From the NCBI GenBank assembly GCA_903813345.2, contig CAIIXF020000003.1:31077248-31141247 (forward strand): 64,000 bases of DNA. The letters are read 5' to 3'. Below the pieces are notes generated by a model, which searched no databases, was not told the origin of the DNA, and worked only from the letters and a program-made list of their open reading frames with translations. The translations under genes were made by a program, and so were the position numbers. The stretch is from Owenia fusiformis (taxonomy: Eukaryota; Annelida; Polychaeta; Sabellida; Oweniidae). Shown here one piece after another: positions 40,401 through 52,100 of this stretch (position 1 is the first letter of the stretch; every line of letters starts with the position of its first letter).

Positions 40401-43400
40401 ATGCTATATGGTGCTTTCTACTTTCTAGGCACTTTCAAAGTGTATGAGTCAATAAAAACATGGGAATTCTTTTGGGGGTGTCAAAGCAGATGAGAGGGTG
40501 AAGTGTGGGGTGCCAGAGGCGGACCAAGTGTTTGTCCCCCCAGAAACATTGAACACATCAAGGTGCTATTTGATGATGTCTGGGCACTTTAAAAATGTCT
40601 GAGACAATAAGTGAAATTCAGAATTTTTTCAATTGTTTTGTGGGGGATTTGAAGGATGGCCATCTTCAAGAAAATTTTACAATTTTAAGATGATATTTGG
40701 TGCTTCTGAGCTTTTTTAAAGTGTATGAGTCATTAATTTTTTCAAATTTTGAGGGGAGGGTTGTCAAAGGGGGATGCCAGAGGGCGAGGTGGGGTCGGGG
40801 TGCCAGAGGGGGAGCAAGTGTTTGTCCCCCATATCTGTCCCCCAGAAACACTGACCATATCTTGGCACATTAAAAGTGTCTGAGACAATACATGAAATAA
40901 ATTCAGAATTTTTCTCAATTGGTATGGGGGGATGTGAGGGGTGGCCTACTTCACTAGAAAATTTTACAATCTTAAGATGCTATTTGGTGCTTTCTGGGCA
41001 CTTTCAAATTGTACTAGATGACTCAATAAAATATTTGAAAAAATCACATTAATTGTTTTTCTCAATTTCTTGAGGGTTGTCAAAGGGGGGGCGGGTGCCA
41101 GAGGGGGAGGTTGGGTGGGGAAGCCAGAGGGCGAGTAAAAATCTTTGACTTTATCAAGGAGCTATTTGATGATGTCTGGGAACTTTAAAAGTGTCTGAGA
41201 CAATACACAAAATTCAGAATTATTTCAATTGTTTTGTGGGGGATGTGAGCGTGGCCAGTTATCCTAGAAAATTTTACAATTTTAATATGCTATTTGGTGC
41301 TTTCTATGCACTTTAAAAGTATATGACTTAACAAAAAATATGAAAAAATCACAATTTTTTTCAATTTGGGGGGGGGGGTTTAAAGGGAGGGGGTGTCAGA
41401 GAGCGAGGTGGGTTGTTAGTCTCCAAGAATCATTGACTATATCAAGGAGCTATTTGATGATGTCAGGGCACTGTCTGAGACAATACATAAAATAAATTTT
41501 AAGACACTATTTGGTGCTCTCTGGACATTTTCAAAGTGCATGAGTTAATTACTAGTAAAACATTTGGGAAAATCACAATTTTTTCCATTATTTGGAGGGG
41601 TGTCAATGGGGGGGGGGTACTGTTGCCAGAGGGGGAGGTGGGGTGGGGATGCCAGAGGGGGAGCAGGTATTAGTCCCCCAAAAACATTGACTATATCAAG
41701 GAGCTACTTGATGATGTCTGGGCTCTTTAAAAGTGTCTGAGACTATACATAAAATAAATTCAAAACTTTTCCATTGTTTTGTGGGGGGTGGGAGGGGTGG
41801 TCCCCCGCCCCCCAGAAAATTTTACAATTTTGAGATGCTATTTGGTGCTTTCTGGGCATTTTCAAAGTGTATGAGTCAATGAAAAAAATTTTTTTAAAAA
41901 AATATAAATTTTTTTTTTTCAAAAATTCTTTTTTTTGGGTGTCAAAGGGGGGTGCGGTCGCACCCATCGCACCCCCCCATCTGACGGCCCTGCCTTAGTG
42001 AAATCACTGATTTAGAAATATCTCTTCATTTTTTTTTTATTTACTGCCGATATTGTCATAACAAGTGGACGGCCAGGATTTTTTATGTGGAGGATTTTGC
42101 AACATTTTAGGATTTCGTCATTTTTCGTGCAACATTTTAATGTTTTTTATGGTAGATTTTAATGAGCACAAAGAAATATTAGAGGAGAATTTTTATCGAA
42201 CGAAGGTGCTGCGGCTCAGAGATTTCAAGTGAGTGCAAATGAACTCTCAGGTGGGTTCAAGCCTATTATCAAAATATCAGGTGGATGCTGCACCCACTTG
42301 CTTTAATGCTGGGGAGATCACTGGTGATTGAGAATAGCACTTGCCACTTTACCCAAATTTTCTCATATCGATACTTCATTTGTAGGCTGCAGACACCTTA
42401 GCTGTGCGGCAGAAGAGGCGTATTTATGACATCACAAATGTGTTAGAAGGTATTGGGCTGATTGAGAAGAAATCAAAGAATAGTATACAATGGAAGTAAG
42501 TTGGATTATTGACTTAATTCACTTGTTAATGTAGATAAACAAAATTCAATTTAAGCCAAATATGGCTAACTAATGTAATGGATTTAAATGTGCAACATGG
42601 TTCATTGTCTCATTGAGGGATTATTGCTCATTTGAAACATGGTGGCTCCAAAGCAGTCCTAGTTGTATCAGTTCCTCATTTAATTTATTAAGATTGTTAC
42701 ACTGGGGGACCTCCCCTTTGATGGCCCAGAAAAAGAATTTGGCCCAAAACTTTGCATCGGTCTTACTTTTTAATCTAGACCAAATTATACATTAAAAAAC
42801 AGACTTTAAATTTTTTCCCTTGGAAATACTTTTTATGACTTCAAATATGGCTCCACCCTTGTTAGTTTTACCTGCCCCTGTGTTATACATGTCTTTTGTT
42901 CATTACATAACCAGAGGTGCAGGCCCAGGCTGCAACACAAGGGAGATATCAGACAGACTTGTAGCATTGAAGGGAGAGATGGACAAGCTTGCCCAGGAAG
43001 AGGCTAAGCTAGACACACACAGGGAGTGGGTACAACAGAGCATCCGCAATGTCACTGAAGATATAAATAATCATCAGTATCCTTTCAATAAAATACATGT
43101 TAATGATATGTTTTTTAAAACAGTTTGTGAATGTCCCTTAGTTGTATTTTAATGCACCATTGGATTTAAAACTGTAAGGGATTTCCTGTGTGGGGCAGCA
43201 AATGTGTGAGCACCCTCAATTCTTATTTTCTGTTCTATTGTCATGTTTAGAAGTGAACCAAATCTATTATTATTTAGATATGCATATTTCCAGAAATTAC
43301 TGAATTCCAAAAAGTAATCTCATCTTAGACACAGAATGTTGTCTTACCCATACCCAAAATTAATGAAATGTTCAGAAAATATGTTTATAAAACAAACCTG

Positions 43401-46400
43401 GCTTAAATAGAACAAAATTAAGCCTAAATCACCAGCAATCTCCAGACAGGCAGAGTCAAGTAAGTTGTAAAACATTTCAAAATATATAGTTTGCCTTAAC
43501 ACTCTCCCAGACTATCATACGTCACACATGAAGATATCTGTAGATGTTTTCAGGGGGACACTCTGTTAGCCATCCAGGCCCCCTCTGGAACACAACTAGA
43601 AGTACCCATTCCAGAGGGAGTAAGTACAATACTTGGAATAACAAACCATATAGATTATGTTGATGGTTCTTTTTGAATTATATATAGTAGAACAAAATTA
43701 GACTAAATGTTTAAAGTAGAGTTTGTTTCATTGATTTTTTTAATTGTTTTAATGAAGTTTTGCAAGTTAATTATTAATACACACTACTTGCTTGTGTAAC
43801 TTCAAGACTGTTTATCCTAATGATAAATAATATTTGTTAATGTTATGGATCACAAATGTTTAAGGAGAGGAAATATGGTAATTTTGGAGGAGTTGTTTAA
43901 AGGAACATGTCTGAATAGAAGGAATATCATATATTTTTAATGGCTTAGAGTTCGAATAAACTGGGCATATGCTGGGGTTTCATTAGAATTTTTGAAAACA
44001 GGCAAAATAAATGAAAAGTACAAGTGAAATTATTCGAAATTTAGAAACAGTTGCCAAATTCATTAAAAACAACTGCAGAAAATCTCCCCGTTTCTTGCTG
44101 CTGTTAAACCCCTAATATTGGACATTAATTCATCTTTTTGGCTATATGAAAATGATTAAATCATGACTTCCTCATATTTTGAAAGAAGTGATTTCTCCTC
44201 AAAAGTCATCATAATATTCTCCTAATTCACAGGTTGGATGTTGTGTTTGTTTAGTTGTTAATTGTTGATTTGTTATGTTCTATGCAGGTATATGCTGGAA
44301 TAGGGGGGCAGTTATATCCTAAAATTACAGCTGGGGTAAGAAACTTGTAAATAAAATTACCTACAATTCACCCTATGCAGACAGAGCCTGTGGGAAATAT
44401 TGGGTGCGGAGCAAATGAGCGGAGGGTGCGGAGCTAACGGTTATTTTTGAATTTAAATTTGTGATATTTCTGAAACTAAGCCTTTTTGGGACTTCAAATA
44501 TACCAAGATATGTGTATTTGACACCAAATATCAATACAATTGTGAAAATAGTAGCGCAATTCATTCTATAGCGACGCAGTGTGCCTTAAACCTTTCCCAG
44601 ACCTATATATTTTGAAATTATCCTTTTAATACTGAGTCCCCAGCATTCATAAAAAATGGTGTTCAAGGTGCACTATCTATACAAATTATTTTTGCATCTT
44701 GGAAGCCAGGCAGTATCTGTGTGATTTTATAAAAATTCGGAAATGTTCTTCAGATATGAGCCCCTCTAAATATTGGGTGCGGAGCAGAAATTCAAATCTG
44801 ACTTTAGATTTGACTTAAGATTTGAGATTTGACCTTCAATGACCTTCTCAAAGTCAAAAAAGGTCAAAAAGGTCTTTTTTCAACTTGCTTCAAATTGACT
44901 AAATTTTTTTTTCAAAATCATCTACATGTTCTCAGAAATTCAAATCTGACTTTAGATTTGACATTTGACCTTCAATGACCTTCTCAATGTCAAAAAAGGT
45001 CAAAAAGGTATTTTTTCATCTTGCTTCAAATTGACTAAATTTTTTTTTCAAAATCATCTACATGTTCTCAGAAATTCAAATATGACTTTAGATTTGACAT
45101 TTTACCTTCAATGACCTTCTCAAGGTCAAAAAGGTCTTTTTTCAACTTGCTTCAAATTGACTAATTTTTTTTTTCAAAATCATCTACATGTTCTCAGAAA
45201 TTCAAATCTGACTCTAGATTTGACATTTCACCTTTAATGACCTTCTCAAGGTCAAAAAAGGTCAAAAAGGTCTGTTTTCAACTTGCTTCAAATTGACCTT
45301 TAGGTGGTGACATTTTGTCATGTTAATGCCTTGTTTATGAATGCTGGGGACGCAGTATTAAAAGGATAGTCTCAAAATATATAGGTCTGGGAAATGTTTA
45401 AGGCATACTGCGTCGCTATAAAATGAATTGCACTACTATTTTCACAATTTTATTGATATTTGGTGTCAAATACACATATCTTGGTATATTTGAAGTCCCA
45501 AAACGGCTTAGTTTCAGAAATATCCCAATTTTAAATTCAAAAATGACCGTTAGCTCCGCACCCTCCGCTCATTTGCGCCGCACCCAATATTTCCCACAGG
45601 CTCTGTCTGCACAGGGTGCAATTCTGTTGCCTGTACTGTATTATACTGTAATGACAGTACTGTACTATACTGTACTGTATTATACTGTTATGACAGTACT
45701 GTATTATGCTGTGCTGTACTACTGCATTGCACTGTACATTTATTGATGTATTAAAAATGTAACAAAAATAAGTCCCTTGTATAACATTAACTTCATCGGA
45801 GTTGTGTATCTTATGTATGTTAATATAAGATTTACTCAATTTGGAACATGCACACTGCCATGAAATTTGCCATATCAATGTATTTTAAAGTGAATGCATT
45901 ATGTGCACAATTACCATTTTATTTGCAGCCTGTGAACCAGAAAAAGAACTACCAAATCCATTTAAAAAGTCAGTCAGGTCCAATCTATGTACTGTTAGTG
46001 AACAAAGACACAGACTCCACGAGTCCAGTTGTTGTGCAGGTCCCACCCCCCAAGGAAGGGGAGGTCATAGATCCTCTGGGGGCCACCAGGATGCATAAAC
46101 CTACATTCACCCAACAGAAAGTAAGTGTAATATGATAGTATCCAATTTGTAGTGTATTTACATGTTGTGGTCTTGAAATGTATCAGATTCTGAAATATAT
46201 GGCCTAGCCTATGAACGGCTAAAAATTCTGACAAATTTAGTTGAAGTATTAAGGTACAAATATTTATGCATATTACTCAAAACTATTTATCGACTACGCT
46301 ACATGTACATTGAAACACAATTCGAATATTCCATTAAAATGGAAAATTTGTCATTTTAGAACGTATCAAGTCCACAGAAATCTCCACAGAGGCCAAAACA

Positions 46401-47468
46401 GGATATTGCATCTCCGATGGATAGTACTCCGGTGGCTCCATCTATTCCACAGCGAATGGCTACCAGGTCATCACCTCGTAAAAATGCAAGTCTACCAGAA
46501 GAGTGTGCTAGTAAGTATAGATGGCAGCATTGTGGTGCCCTTTTATGTTCAAGATGTAAACCCCACTGAAGTCTGAAACATTTTGTATGTTTTCCAAAGA
46601 CATCTTATGAACATAACTGGTTTAGTAGGAAAATGATCTTTTGCTACATCTTGTAGTATCTTTGTGTGCTTTTGGGGATTAATTAATTCGAGATGTTTAC
46701 AATGTGTAAACTGCAATGTATTGTCGAGACATTCCGTTCTTATGGCCTGTTAAAGCTCAAATTGTATTAAACTGAATCTGAAATTGTGGAGAGAAATATT
46801 AAGTAAATACTTAATTCTGTAGAGAATAGTACCTGTTCAGCTTTCAATGATTGTTGCAAGATGTATTACCTGTATCCTGTAGGGTCTGGATCTACATATG
46901 GGCATTACACTGGGGTATTACTTTTATTAATACAAAGATTAAGGTGGCATGATATATGTTTTCGTACATGAACTTCATTGACCAATCAGAGTAGAGATTC
47001 TAGCAATGATATGCTAATTGTTGCTTTTTCAGCTCAGTTAAGTAGTGAGATACCCGCAGACAGTGGCGACATCTTGTTTGATGTTGACAAGGACCCTGTA
47101 GATGGCCAACTCATAGATGAACTCATGTCCTCAGAAAGTAAGTACACAATACTAATTGTTTCATTTTAATTGGTACTGAACCTTGTTTAAATGCGAAATT
47201 ACCTTGCACAAAGTTGAAAATCTATTTGCACCCAGCTGAAAATTTCCAGCTTACTATATTCTAATAAACTGTATACAATATCTTAGAAATTGATACGAAA
47301 TATGAAAATAACATAACCTGAAGGAACAAGTTTATGATTTCTCTTTTGTGTGTTTCAGTGTTTGCCCCATTGTTACGCCTCAGTCCGCCACCTAGTGACA
47401 GAGACTATTATTTCAACTTGGATGATAATGAAGGTGTCTGCGATCTCTTTGATGTTCCTCTCCTGTAG
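34287..47468 (+). CDS. E2F4/5-like: E2F4/E2F5-type transcription factor (gene span, nine exons)
   Basis: The joined coding sequence is 1101 nt: 366 residues with the 48-nt cassette, 350 without. In order: winged-helix DNA-binding domain at about residues 10-75 ([20 protein letters not shown], then [20 protein letters not shown]), DP-dimerising coiled coil at about 85-125, marked box at about 130-215 ([32 protein letters not shown]), a Ser/Pro linker, and a C-terminal pocket-protein site ([28 protein letters not shown]). There is no N-terminal cyclin A site, which is typical of the E2F4/E2F5 repressor class that binds p107/p130 in the DREAM complex. All junctions are GT-AG and in phase. Intron 1 (8 kb) holds the foldback element and a G-rich array. 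Intron 5 holds a third foldback element. I infer a single-copy ortholog before the E2F4/E2F5 split. Confidence 0.95.
36123..39875. mobile_element. 3.75-kb TA-flanked foldback element with about 382-bp tandem arms
   Basis: TA-flanked ends GTGGGGCCAGTTAG and, reversed, GTGGGATCAGTTAG, then TTGCACTTGCTATATATAAA in both. Forward units begin with TTGAGCCCCATGTTAATTTA at about 36281, 36665, 37049, 37427 and 37809 (378-384 bp). Reverse units end with CATGGGGCT at about 38940, 39313 and 39697. The mid-part, about 38000-38660, is unique. It is non-coding, and the short ORFs in it are repeat products. Confidence 0.85.
39881..41990. repeat. G-rich tandem array, about 290-bp units
   Basis: About seven units. 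Each has a GGGGTGCCAGAGGGGGAG block, then ATCAAGGAGCTATTTGATGA, AAGTGTCTGAGACAATACA and AAAATTTTACAATTTTAAGA. The G-rich blocks sit near 40300, 40500, 40795, 41110, 41385, 41640 and 41960, so the period varies from about 255 to 320 bp. It ends at GCACCCCCCCATCTGACGG. Confidence 0.85.
42235..42325. mobile_element. hAT-like MITE, right-end fragment
   Basis: ATGCTGGGGAGATCACTG end with GTGGATGCTGCACCCACTTG inside, the reverse orientation of the copies at 15159 and 17403. The left end is not clear. Confidence 0.6.
42386..42495 (+). CDS. E2F4/5-like: E2F, exon 2
   Basis: 110 nt, phase 0 in and 2 out. It encodes [20 protein letters not shown], then [17 protein letters not shown]. It contains the DNA-contact RRIYD motif and completes the winged helix. 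Confidence 0.97.
42915..43076 (+). CDS. E2F4/5-like: E2F, exon 3
   Basis: 162 nt, phase 2 in and 2 out. Acceptor ATAACCAG|AGGTGC. It encodes [20 protein letters not shown] and the coiled coil ending [19 protein letters not shown]. Heptad leucines fit the DP partner interface. Confidence 0.95.
43511..43619 (+). CDS. E2F4/5-like: E2F, exon 4
   Basis: 109 nt, phase 2 in and 0 out. It encodes [20 protein letters not shown], then [16 protein letters not shown], the first half of the marked box. Donor GAGGGA|GTAAGT. Confidence 0.97.
43971..44114. repeat. Short dispersed repeat, copy 1 (GCTGGGGTTTCATTAGAATT)
   Basis: Shares GAAAACAGGCAAAATAAATGA and the flanking words with the reverse of 48426-48589. 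The right edge reads TTAAACCCCTAAT, a weak inverted end. Possibly an old hAT-like MITE. Confidence 0.45.
44288..44335 (+). CDS. E2F4/5-like: E2F, exon 5, candidate 48-nt cassette
   Basis: TCTATGCAG acceptor, GCTGGG|GTAAG donor, phase 0 on both sides. It encodes [16 protein letters not shown]. Skipping it leaves PEG joined to [14 protein letters not shown], which is the usual spacing in E2F4/E2F5 (PEGLNGQKKYQIHLKS). Including it adds 16 residues to a marked-box loop. It could be an alternative exon or chance splice sites. Confidence 0.5.
44365..45623. mobile_element. 1.26-kb foldback element with about 285-bp inverted ends
   Basis: Ends (C)AATTCACCCTATGCAGACA and, reversed, AATTGCACCCTGTGCAGACA. 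Inverted arms run about 44365-44652 and 45335-45623, both with GGGTGCGGAGC words. The interior is about four tandem copies (near 44782, 44935, 45069, 45197) of a 130-bp unit rich in AAGGTCAAAAAGGTC. ORFs in the arms, 44373-44564 and 45423-45746, are mirror images of the same repeat. Confidence 0.85.
45640..45735. repeat. (TACTG)n-type microsatellite
   Basis: Irregular TACTGTA and TTATACTG units next to the foldback element's right end, similar in type to 785-965. Confidence 0.75.
45929..46120 (+). CDS. E2F4/5-like: E2F, exon 6
   Basis: 192 nt, phase 0 both sides. It encodes [20 protein letters not shown], then [20 protein letters not shown], the second half of the marked box, and a linker ending TFTQQK. 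Confidence 0.97.
46360..46510 (+). CDS. E2F4/5-like: E2F, exon 7
   Basis: 151 nt, phase 0 in and 1 out. Ser/Pro-rich linker ([20 protein letters not shown], then [19 protein letters not shown]) with several SP and SPxK sites that could be CDK targets. The overlapping ORF in another frame is a shadow. Confidence 0.9.
47033..47137 (+). CDS. E2F4/5-like: E2F, exon 8
   Basis: 105 nt, phase 1 in and 1 out. Acceptor GCTTTTTCAG|CTCAG. Acidic transactivation region: [20 protein letters not shown], then [18 protein letters not shown] is the segment just before [11 protein letters not shown] in E2F4. Confidence 0.93.
47359..47468 (+). CDS. E2F4/5-like: E2F, exon 9 (last coding)
   Basis: 110 nt with stop TAG at 47466-47468. 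It encodes [20 protein letters not shown], then [15 protein letters not shown]. The DYxFNLDxxEGxxDLFD pocket-protein site is intact. An AATAAA lies near 47597-47602 and could be the first polyadenylation signal. Confidence 0.97.
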
Positions 47469-49088
47469 AACATCAATAAATGTACTCTCATATAGAAAAA
47501 AATCCTTGTGCCTCATATACATGGGTTATACCCATTTCCATGGAACGTCACAATTTAGTCATATAGGAATAACACCAATGTTAATGTCATTTTCTCAAAT
47601 AAAGAGTTAACCCATGGATCTCATCAGCAGGAAACGAGGCAGTGAAATTGCCTGTTTTGAGGAATATTGAAGCAATTATCGGTTAAAAAGATAATTAATT
47701 TCACCAATTTTGATGTTGTTCTTCCCAGAATTCTAATGAAAGCCAACCTCAAATGGAAATTAGTGGCATAAGCAGAACTTGGTTACAGCTGAATTTATAT
47801 TACATTTAGAAATAAGATGTAAGGAAATCTGTGAATGACAATGAATGAATTACTTTCATATCAAATGAAGAGAACTGATATGTAAGCTGATCATTAAAAA
47901 CACATACTAAGACCTGGATATAATTCTTTCACTAGATATTTATACCTTGGACCAATCATTGATTTGCTGAGGACATGTTGGAGCAAAATATATAAATTGA
48001 AGTATCATGGCAGCGATTGACAATGACTTACTAGGAGTCATAATGGACATTTGTGATTAAATATGGATACTAAGTGTAAATTTATAGATCGGTGACAATT
48101 TCAAGAACAATTGTAAAATGTTGAAATCTAAGAAGGCTAATCTAAGAGATAGAGAATTATATTCAAGAAGAATCTAAATTATCAAATAAAATTCTTGTAT
48201 TTTTAGTGTATTTTAGTCAATACCTTTTGCTATTGAATGCACTGTTTGAACTATAGACACTACACAAAAAAAATAATGTTCAATTCTTTATAGAATAGGT
48301 TGCCAATAGGGAGGTAGTATGACCTCTTACTCATACATGAGAAATCTTCATTTTAGTTGACTTCGATATAATTTCTACTTATTCAAAATAGAATATAGCA
48401 TTCGCTTATGCTATACAGGTGTTTAATTAGCAGTAGGAAACAGGCGATTTTCACCGGTTGTTTTCACAAAATCGCCTGTTGTTTTTAGGGACTTTTCCAT
48501 GTTGAATTTATGATTTCCATTAATTTTGCCTGTTTTCATTTATTTAGCGCCTGTTAGAAATTCTAGTGAACCCCTGCTATATGCATAAGGTGTCTATGAT
48601 TTGATAAGTATCTCAATGTGGCTGCCTGTTTGTAAATGCAAAGCAGAATTGAACCAGTATAGCGTCATTGAACATTGTGAGCCTAAGAACCTGCCATGTG
48701 TAGAACAATATTTAAAACGCATTTCTTACTTAGATCTAAATGAGTTATTTCTGTGAAATATATATACAATCAAAAATTGTATGAATTATAATATTAAGCC
48801 TCTTTAATTATTCCCTAGTTCAATTGTGTTGTCATGAGTAAAAGTGTCACCATGGTTACAATTGTGTTTTGGTTATCAGAGGTCTCATTAAGTATCTTCA
48901 TCTTGTCACATCTCCAAAACGCATGTGCTTCTTTAATGCAGTCATTAAAGTGGAATTCAATCCAGATCATGAACATGCCCAGTATTGAAGAAAGGCAAAG
49001 CCAATGTACCATAAAGAAGATATTCAATGCTGTAATGCTAATTGGGCAACATTTTCACAGTACAGTACAACATACAATCTGGATATTA
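47469..49088 (+). other. E2F 3' UTR and intergenic
   Basis: AT-rich. It contains a MITE fragment near 47205 just upstream and a short repeat at 48426-48589 (ACAGGCGATTTTCACCGG and CAAAATCGCCTGTT form a hairpin). No coding signal. Confidence 0.5.
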
Positions 49089-49157
49089 CAGGGTGTCCAT
49101 AGTCTCTATAATACAGGCTTTGTATAGCAATTGTATGGAAATTTTATTGTCACCCTG
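49089..49157. mobile_element. 69-bp TA-flanked mini-MITE (CAGGGTGTCCATAG ends)
   Basis: TA|CAGGGTGTCCATAGTCT at the left, reversed TA|CAGGGTGACAATAAAAT at the right. It is close in type to 59250-59324. Confidence 0.7.
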
Positions 49158-52100
49158 TATATCTTTCTGAGCAATGCCTGGTTTTGCCCATATATGGATA
49201 TTTGAGTTGTGTAGCATGGAATGTTAAAGATGTGACAATAACACTGTAGCCTCAGGTATCTGAACAACTAAAGTCTGTATATATTTAATAAGATAGCAAT
49301 ATTTTTATATAAAACAATGAAATGGCCTGTTTGTGTAGATAGATATTAGTAATCTGTGGGAAAAATGTTTCCTCTGTATATAAAACACACATTTAGATAG
49401 AATGTCGGATTTATTAAGAATATCAAGCTATAACTTCATTGTATCCCAAAAAATCATAAAATTTCTATTCCAGGGAATTCTTTTTGTCCAACGTTCCTAA
49501 ATTCTGAGTGAATAATTTATTTATTGTTTTCATCAAAGTTAATGCTAATTCTTAGTAATAAAAACACTGAATTATGTACATAATTGATAACATGTATCAT
49601 ATGTGTAATAAGTACATGTATTTATAAAACTTGGAATAAATCACACTCCTACATTAACTATTGATTTTGAATCATATTCATTATTTCCTCACAATAGGCC
49701 CATTATTAAATCAAGTGGTAATCATGGATACAATTTAGAGAACAATGAATTAAGGAATTCCTAAATTGTCCTACCAAATAAAGGAATTTTCAATATGGCC
49801 ATTCAATTCAAAATGGCCACCATTTCTCACAAAGAATATCCTCGATAACTCAAATACCAGTTGATGGATTTTGTTCAAAATTTATATGCTGACTCCTTGG
49901 TACATAAAGGCTCTGCAGAAAAAATTTGTTGAATTTCATGGGTGCCAATTTTAGTTAAAAATATCAGTGGACAGATTTGGGTCAAAACATGCTGATGTCT
50001 AGTGACAAACGATTTCTCAAGATATTTCCAAGATGGCCACTGAATTTCAAAATGGCTGCTATTTTTACAAAAATTAAATTTTGATAATTCAAATTTGGTT
50101 AAAATTTTATATGCAAATTCCCTAGGGTCATAGAAACTAATGACAAAGTTATTTTCAAGATGGATGCTCAGTTCAGAATGGCTGCGATTTTTTGTAAGTA
50201 TTTAATCTATGATAACTCAAATACCAGTGTAGAGATTTGGTTCAAAGTTTACTACTTACATGCTGATGCATAGGGGCAAAGGAGCTCTAAGAGGTCTCGA
50301 TGTAGTTATCAGAAAGGACAGAGATTTGTTTTATAGAATGAGCTTTTTCATGCATTTCGCTTGTGTTTTTCATCTAAAAAACCAATACATTTTAAAACAT
50401 TTTATTGACTTTAAGATTGCACCATATAATCATAAAAATATTTCTCATTTTCAAAGATAAACTATGGATAAACAACCAGGTATTGTTAATTTTCAAAATT
50501 CAGATGGCTGGGAATTGTTATTACGATCACTTTTGAATAATATTAATGCTATTTTAAATAGGTTTCATGTTTGCCAATAATTTTTCAAATTGTGTAAATG
50601 GTACCCCTTCATGAATCCCAAGAATGTTCTCTTTGATGAATTTCCATTAGTAATCCCATGGTATGGTTCCACGCAGTTAAATTTGAAAATAGCTTTTTGT
50701 AAAAAGGTGAGTTTTGATAACAAAACTTTTGTAGATTCAAAGGATTTTTAGAGCAATCTTTACATTGTTAAAGTATGCTATTAAACCTACTGAATTCTAT
50801 GCCATCTATTGACAGTCCTGAAGGCCATTTGTTTATTCTCACAAACTAGTCCCATTTTATCAGTCCACTCACTAATTACATTACTGTACTTAATATTAAA
50901 AAGTCATACTAATTTGTAATAATTACAACATTTGTATCAAATTAAGAAAATTAATATAGACTACTTAATAGGTCTACAATTTCTAAATGTTTTTCATTGC
51001 AATTTTGTAACTCTAGAAAAAGATTTTAATATACAAAAAAGAAAACATTCTAGAAACCCCATGATTTGGCTCATTTATATTAAAGGAACCAATAGAAGGA
51101 TACAATAATTGATCCCCTTTTTGTATGTCTGCTTTTTGAAAACAGACAAATAGAGTGTAGATCCATTCTTCCTGGATAACTCGAAGACTAGTGGACAGAT
51201 TTTCTTCATATTTGATGGTAAGATGTATATTGGTGAATAGTTGTATGCAACAAAAAATATTTTCAAGATGTTTGTCGCTTTAAAAATGGTGGGATTTTTT
51301 CGTGAAAATCTTAATTTTTCATTTTGAACCAAAGTAATAAATCTTATTGTTTGAAATTTTGGTAGTGTATTCACAACATCCATCTTAAATGGTCACCCAA
51401 ATGCGTTTAAAATTGGTAGAAATTCTGATATATCTCTAATGTTTCCAATGTTTATATTTTTTTGTGTGAGGAAGACAGATTCATATATGTTATAATGTTT
51501 GTTGGGATTTGCTACTCCATGGAGTAGCCGTTTTCTAGTTTTAGTTCAACGTTTAGGCCGCACGAACATAGTCTCATACATATCCACAACCTAATCCACT
51601 CACTAAGTACAATACTAATGGTTAAAATTTAAACATAATGTTTTATACCTGAAGAAACCTGTTTTCTAATTTCATGTAATTTCAGGATAGCCTGATCCAC
51701 TGATTTACAACACTCTGATTTACAAATACTTCTTAAGCTTACAAAATACAAATTAATTACCCTCTGTAAAGACAAAAGGTGCATGGTCCTTTATCAGTTG
51801 TAACATTTTCAAAATTTTGTATGATATTACTAAACTCTTGGAGGCACATGGCACAAATATTGTGAATAACTGGTGGAAATTTGAAAAAATTAGATGAAAA
51901 TTTATAACAGTTAGCAATGGTTAAATACATTGTCTCACAAACTCACTTTTCCATTAAATTACGTCATCAATTACATTAATTGCTATTATACAGTGTAATA
52001 ATATAATACATTTTCCTCTAAGCCTAGGATATCATTTTCCATATTTTATATTCTTCATACCAATGTAAAGCCCATTTCAAACTGGTCATAACTGACAGGG

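Larger units (their letters stand above)
34401..42385 (+). other. E2F intron 1
   Basis: 8 kb. 34401-36122 is AT-rich with a 12-bp GGTGCGTGTA duplication near 34902 and no other feature seen. Then come the foldback element 36123-39875, the G-rich array to about 41990, and a hAT-like MITE fragment. Confidence 0.8.

Noticed and set aside
45423-45746. 107-residue ORF, mirrored at 44373-44564
   Set aside because: The two ORFs are the inverted arms of one foldback element. Mirrored reading frames are expected and do not show a gene.
46310-46576. 88-residue ORF overlapping E2F exon 7
   Set aside because: It is a different frame of the exon plus intron. The E2F frame explains the conservation.
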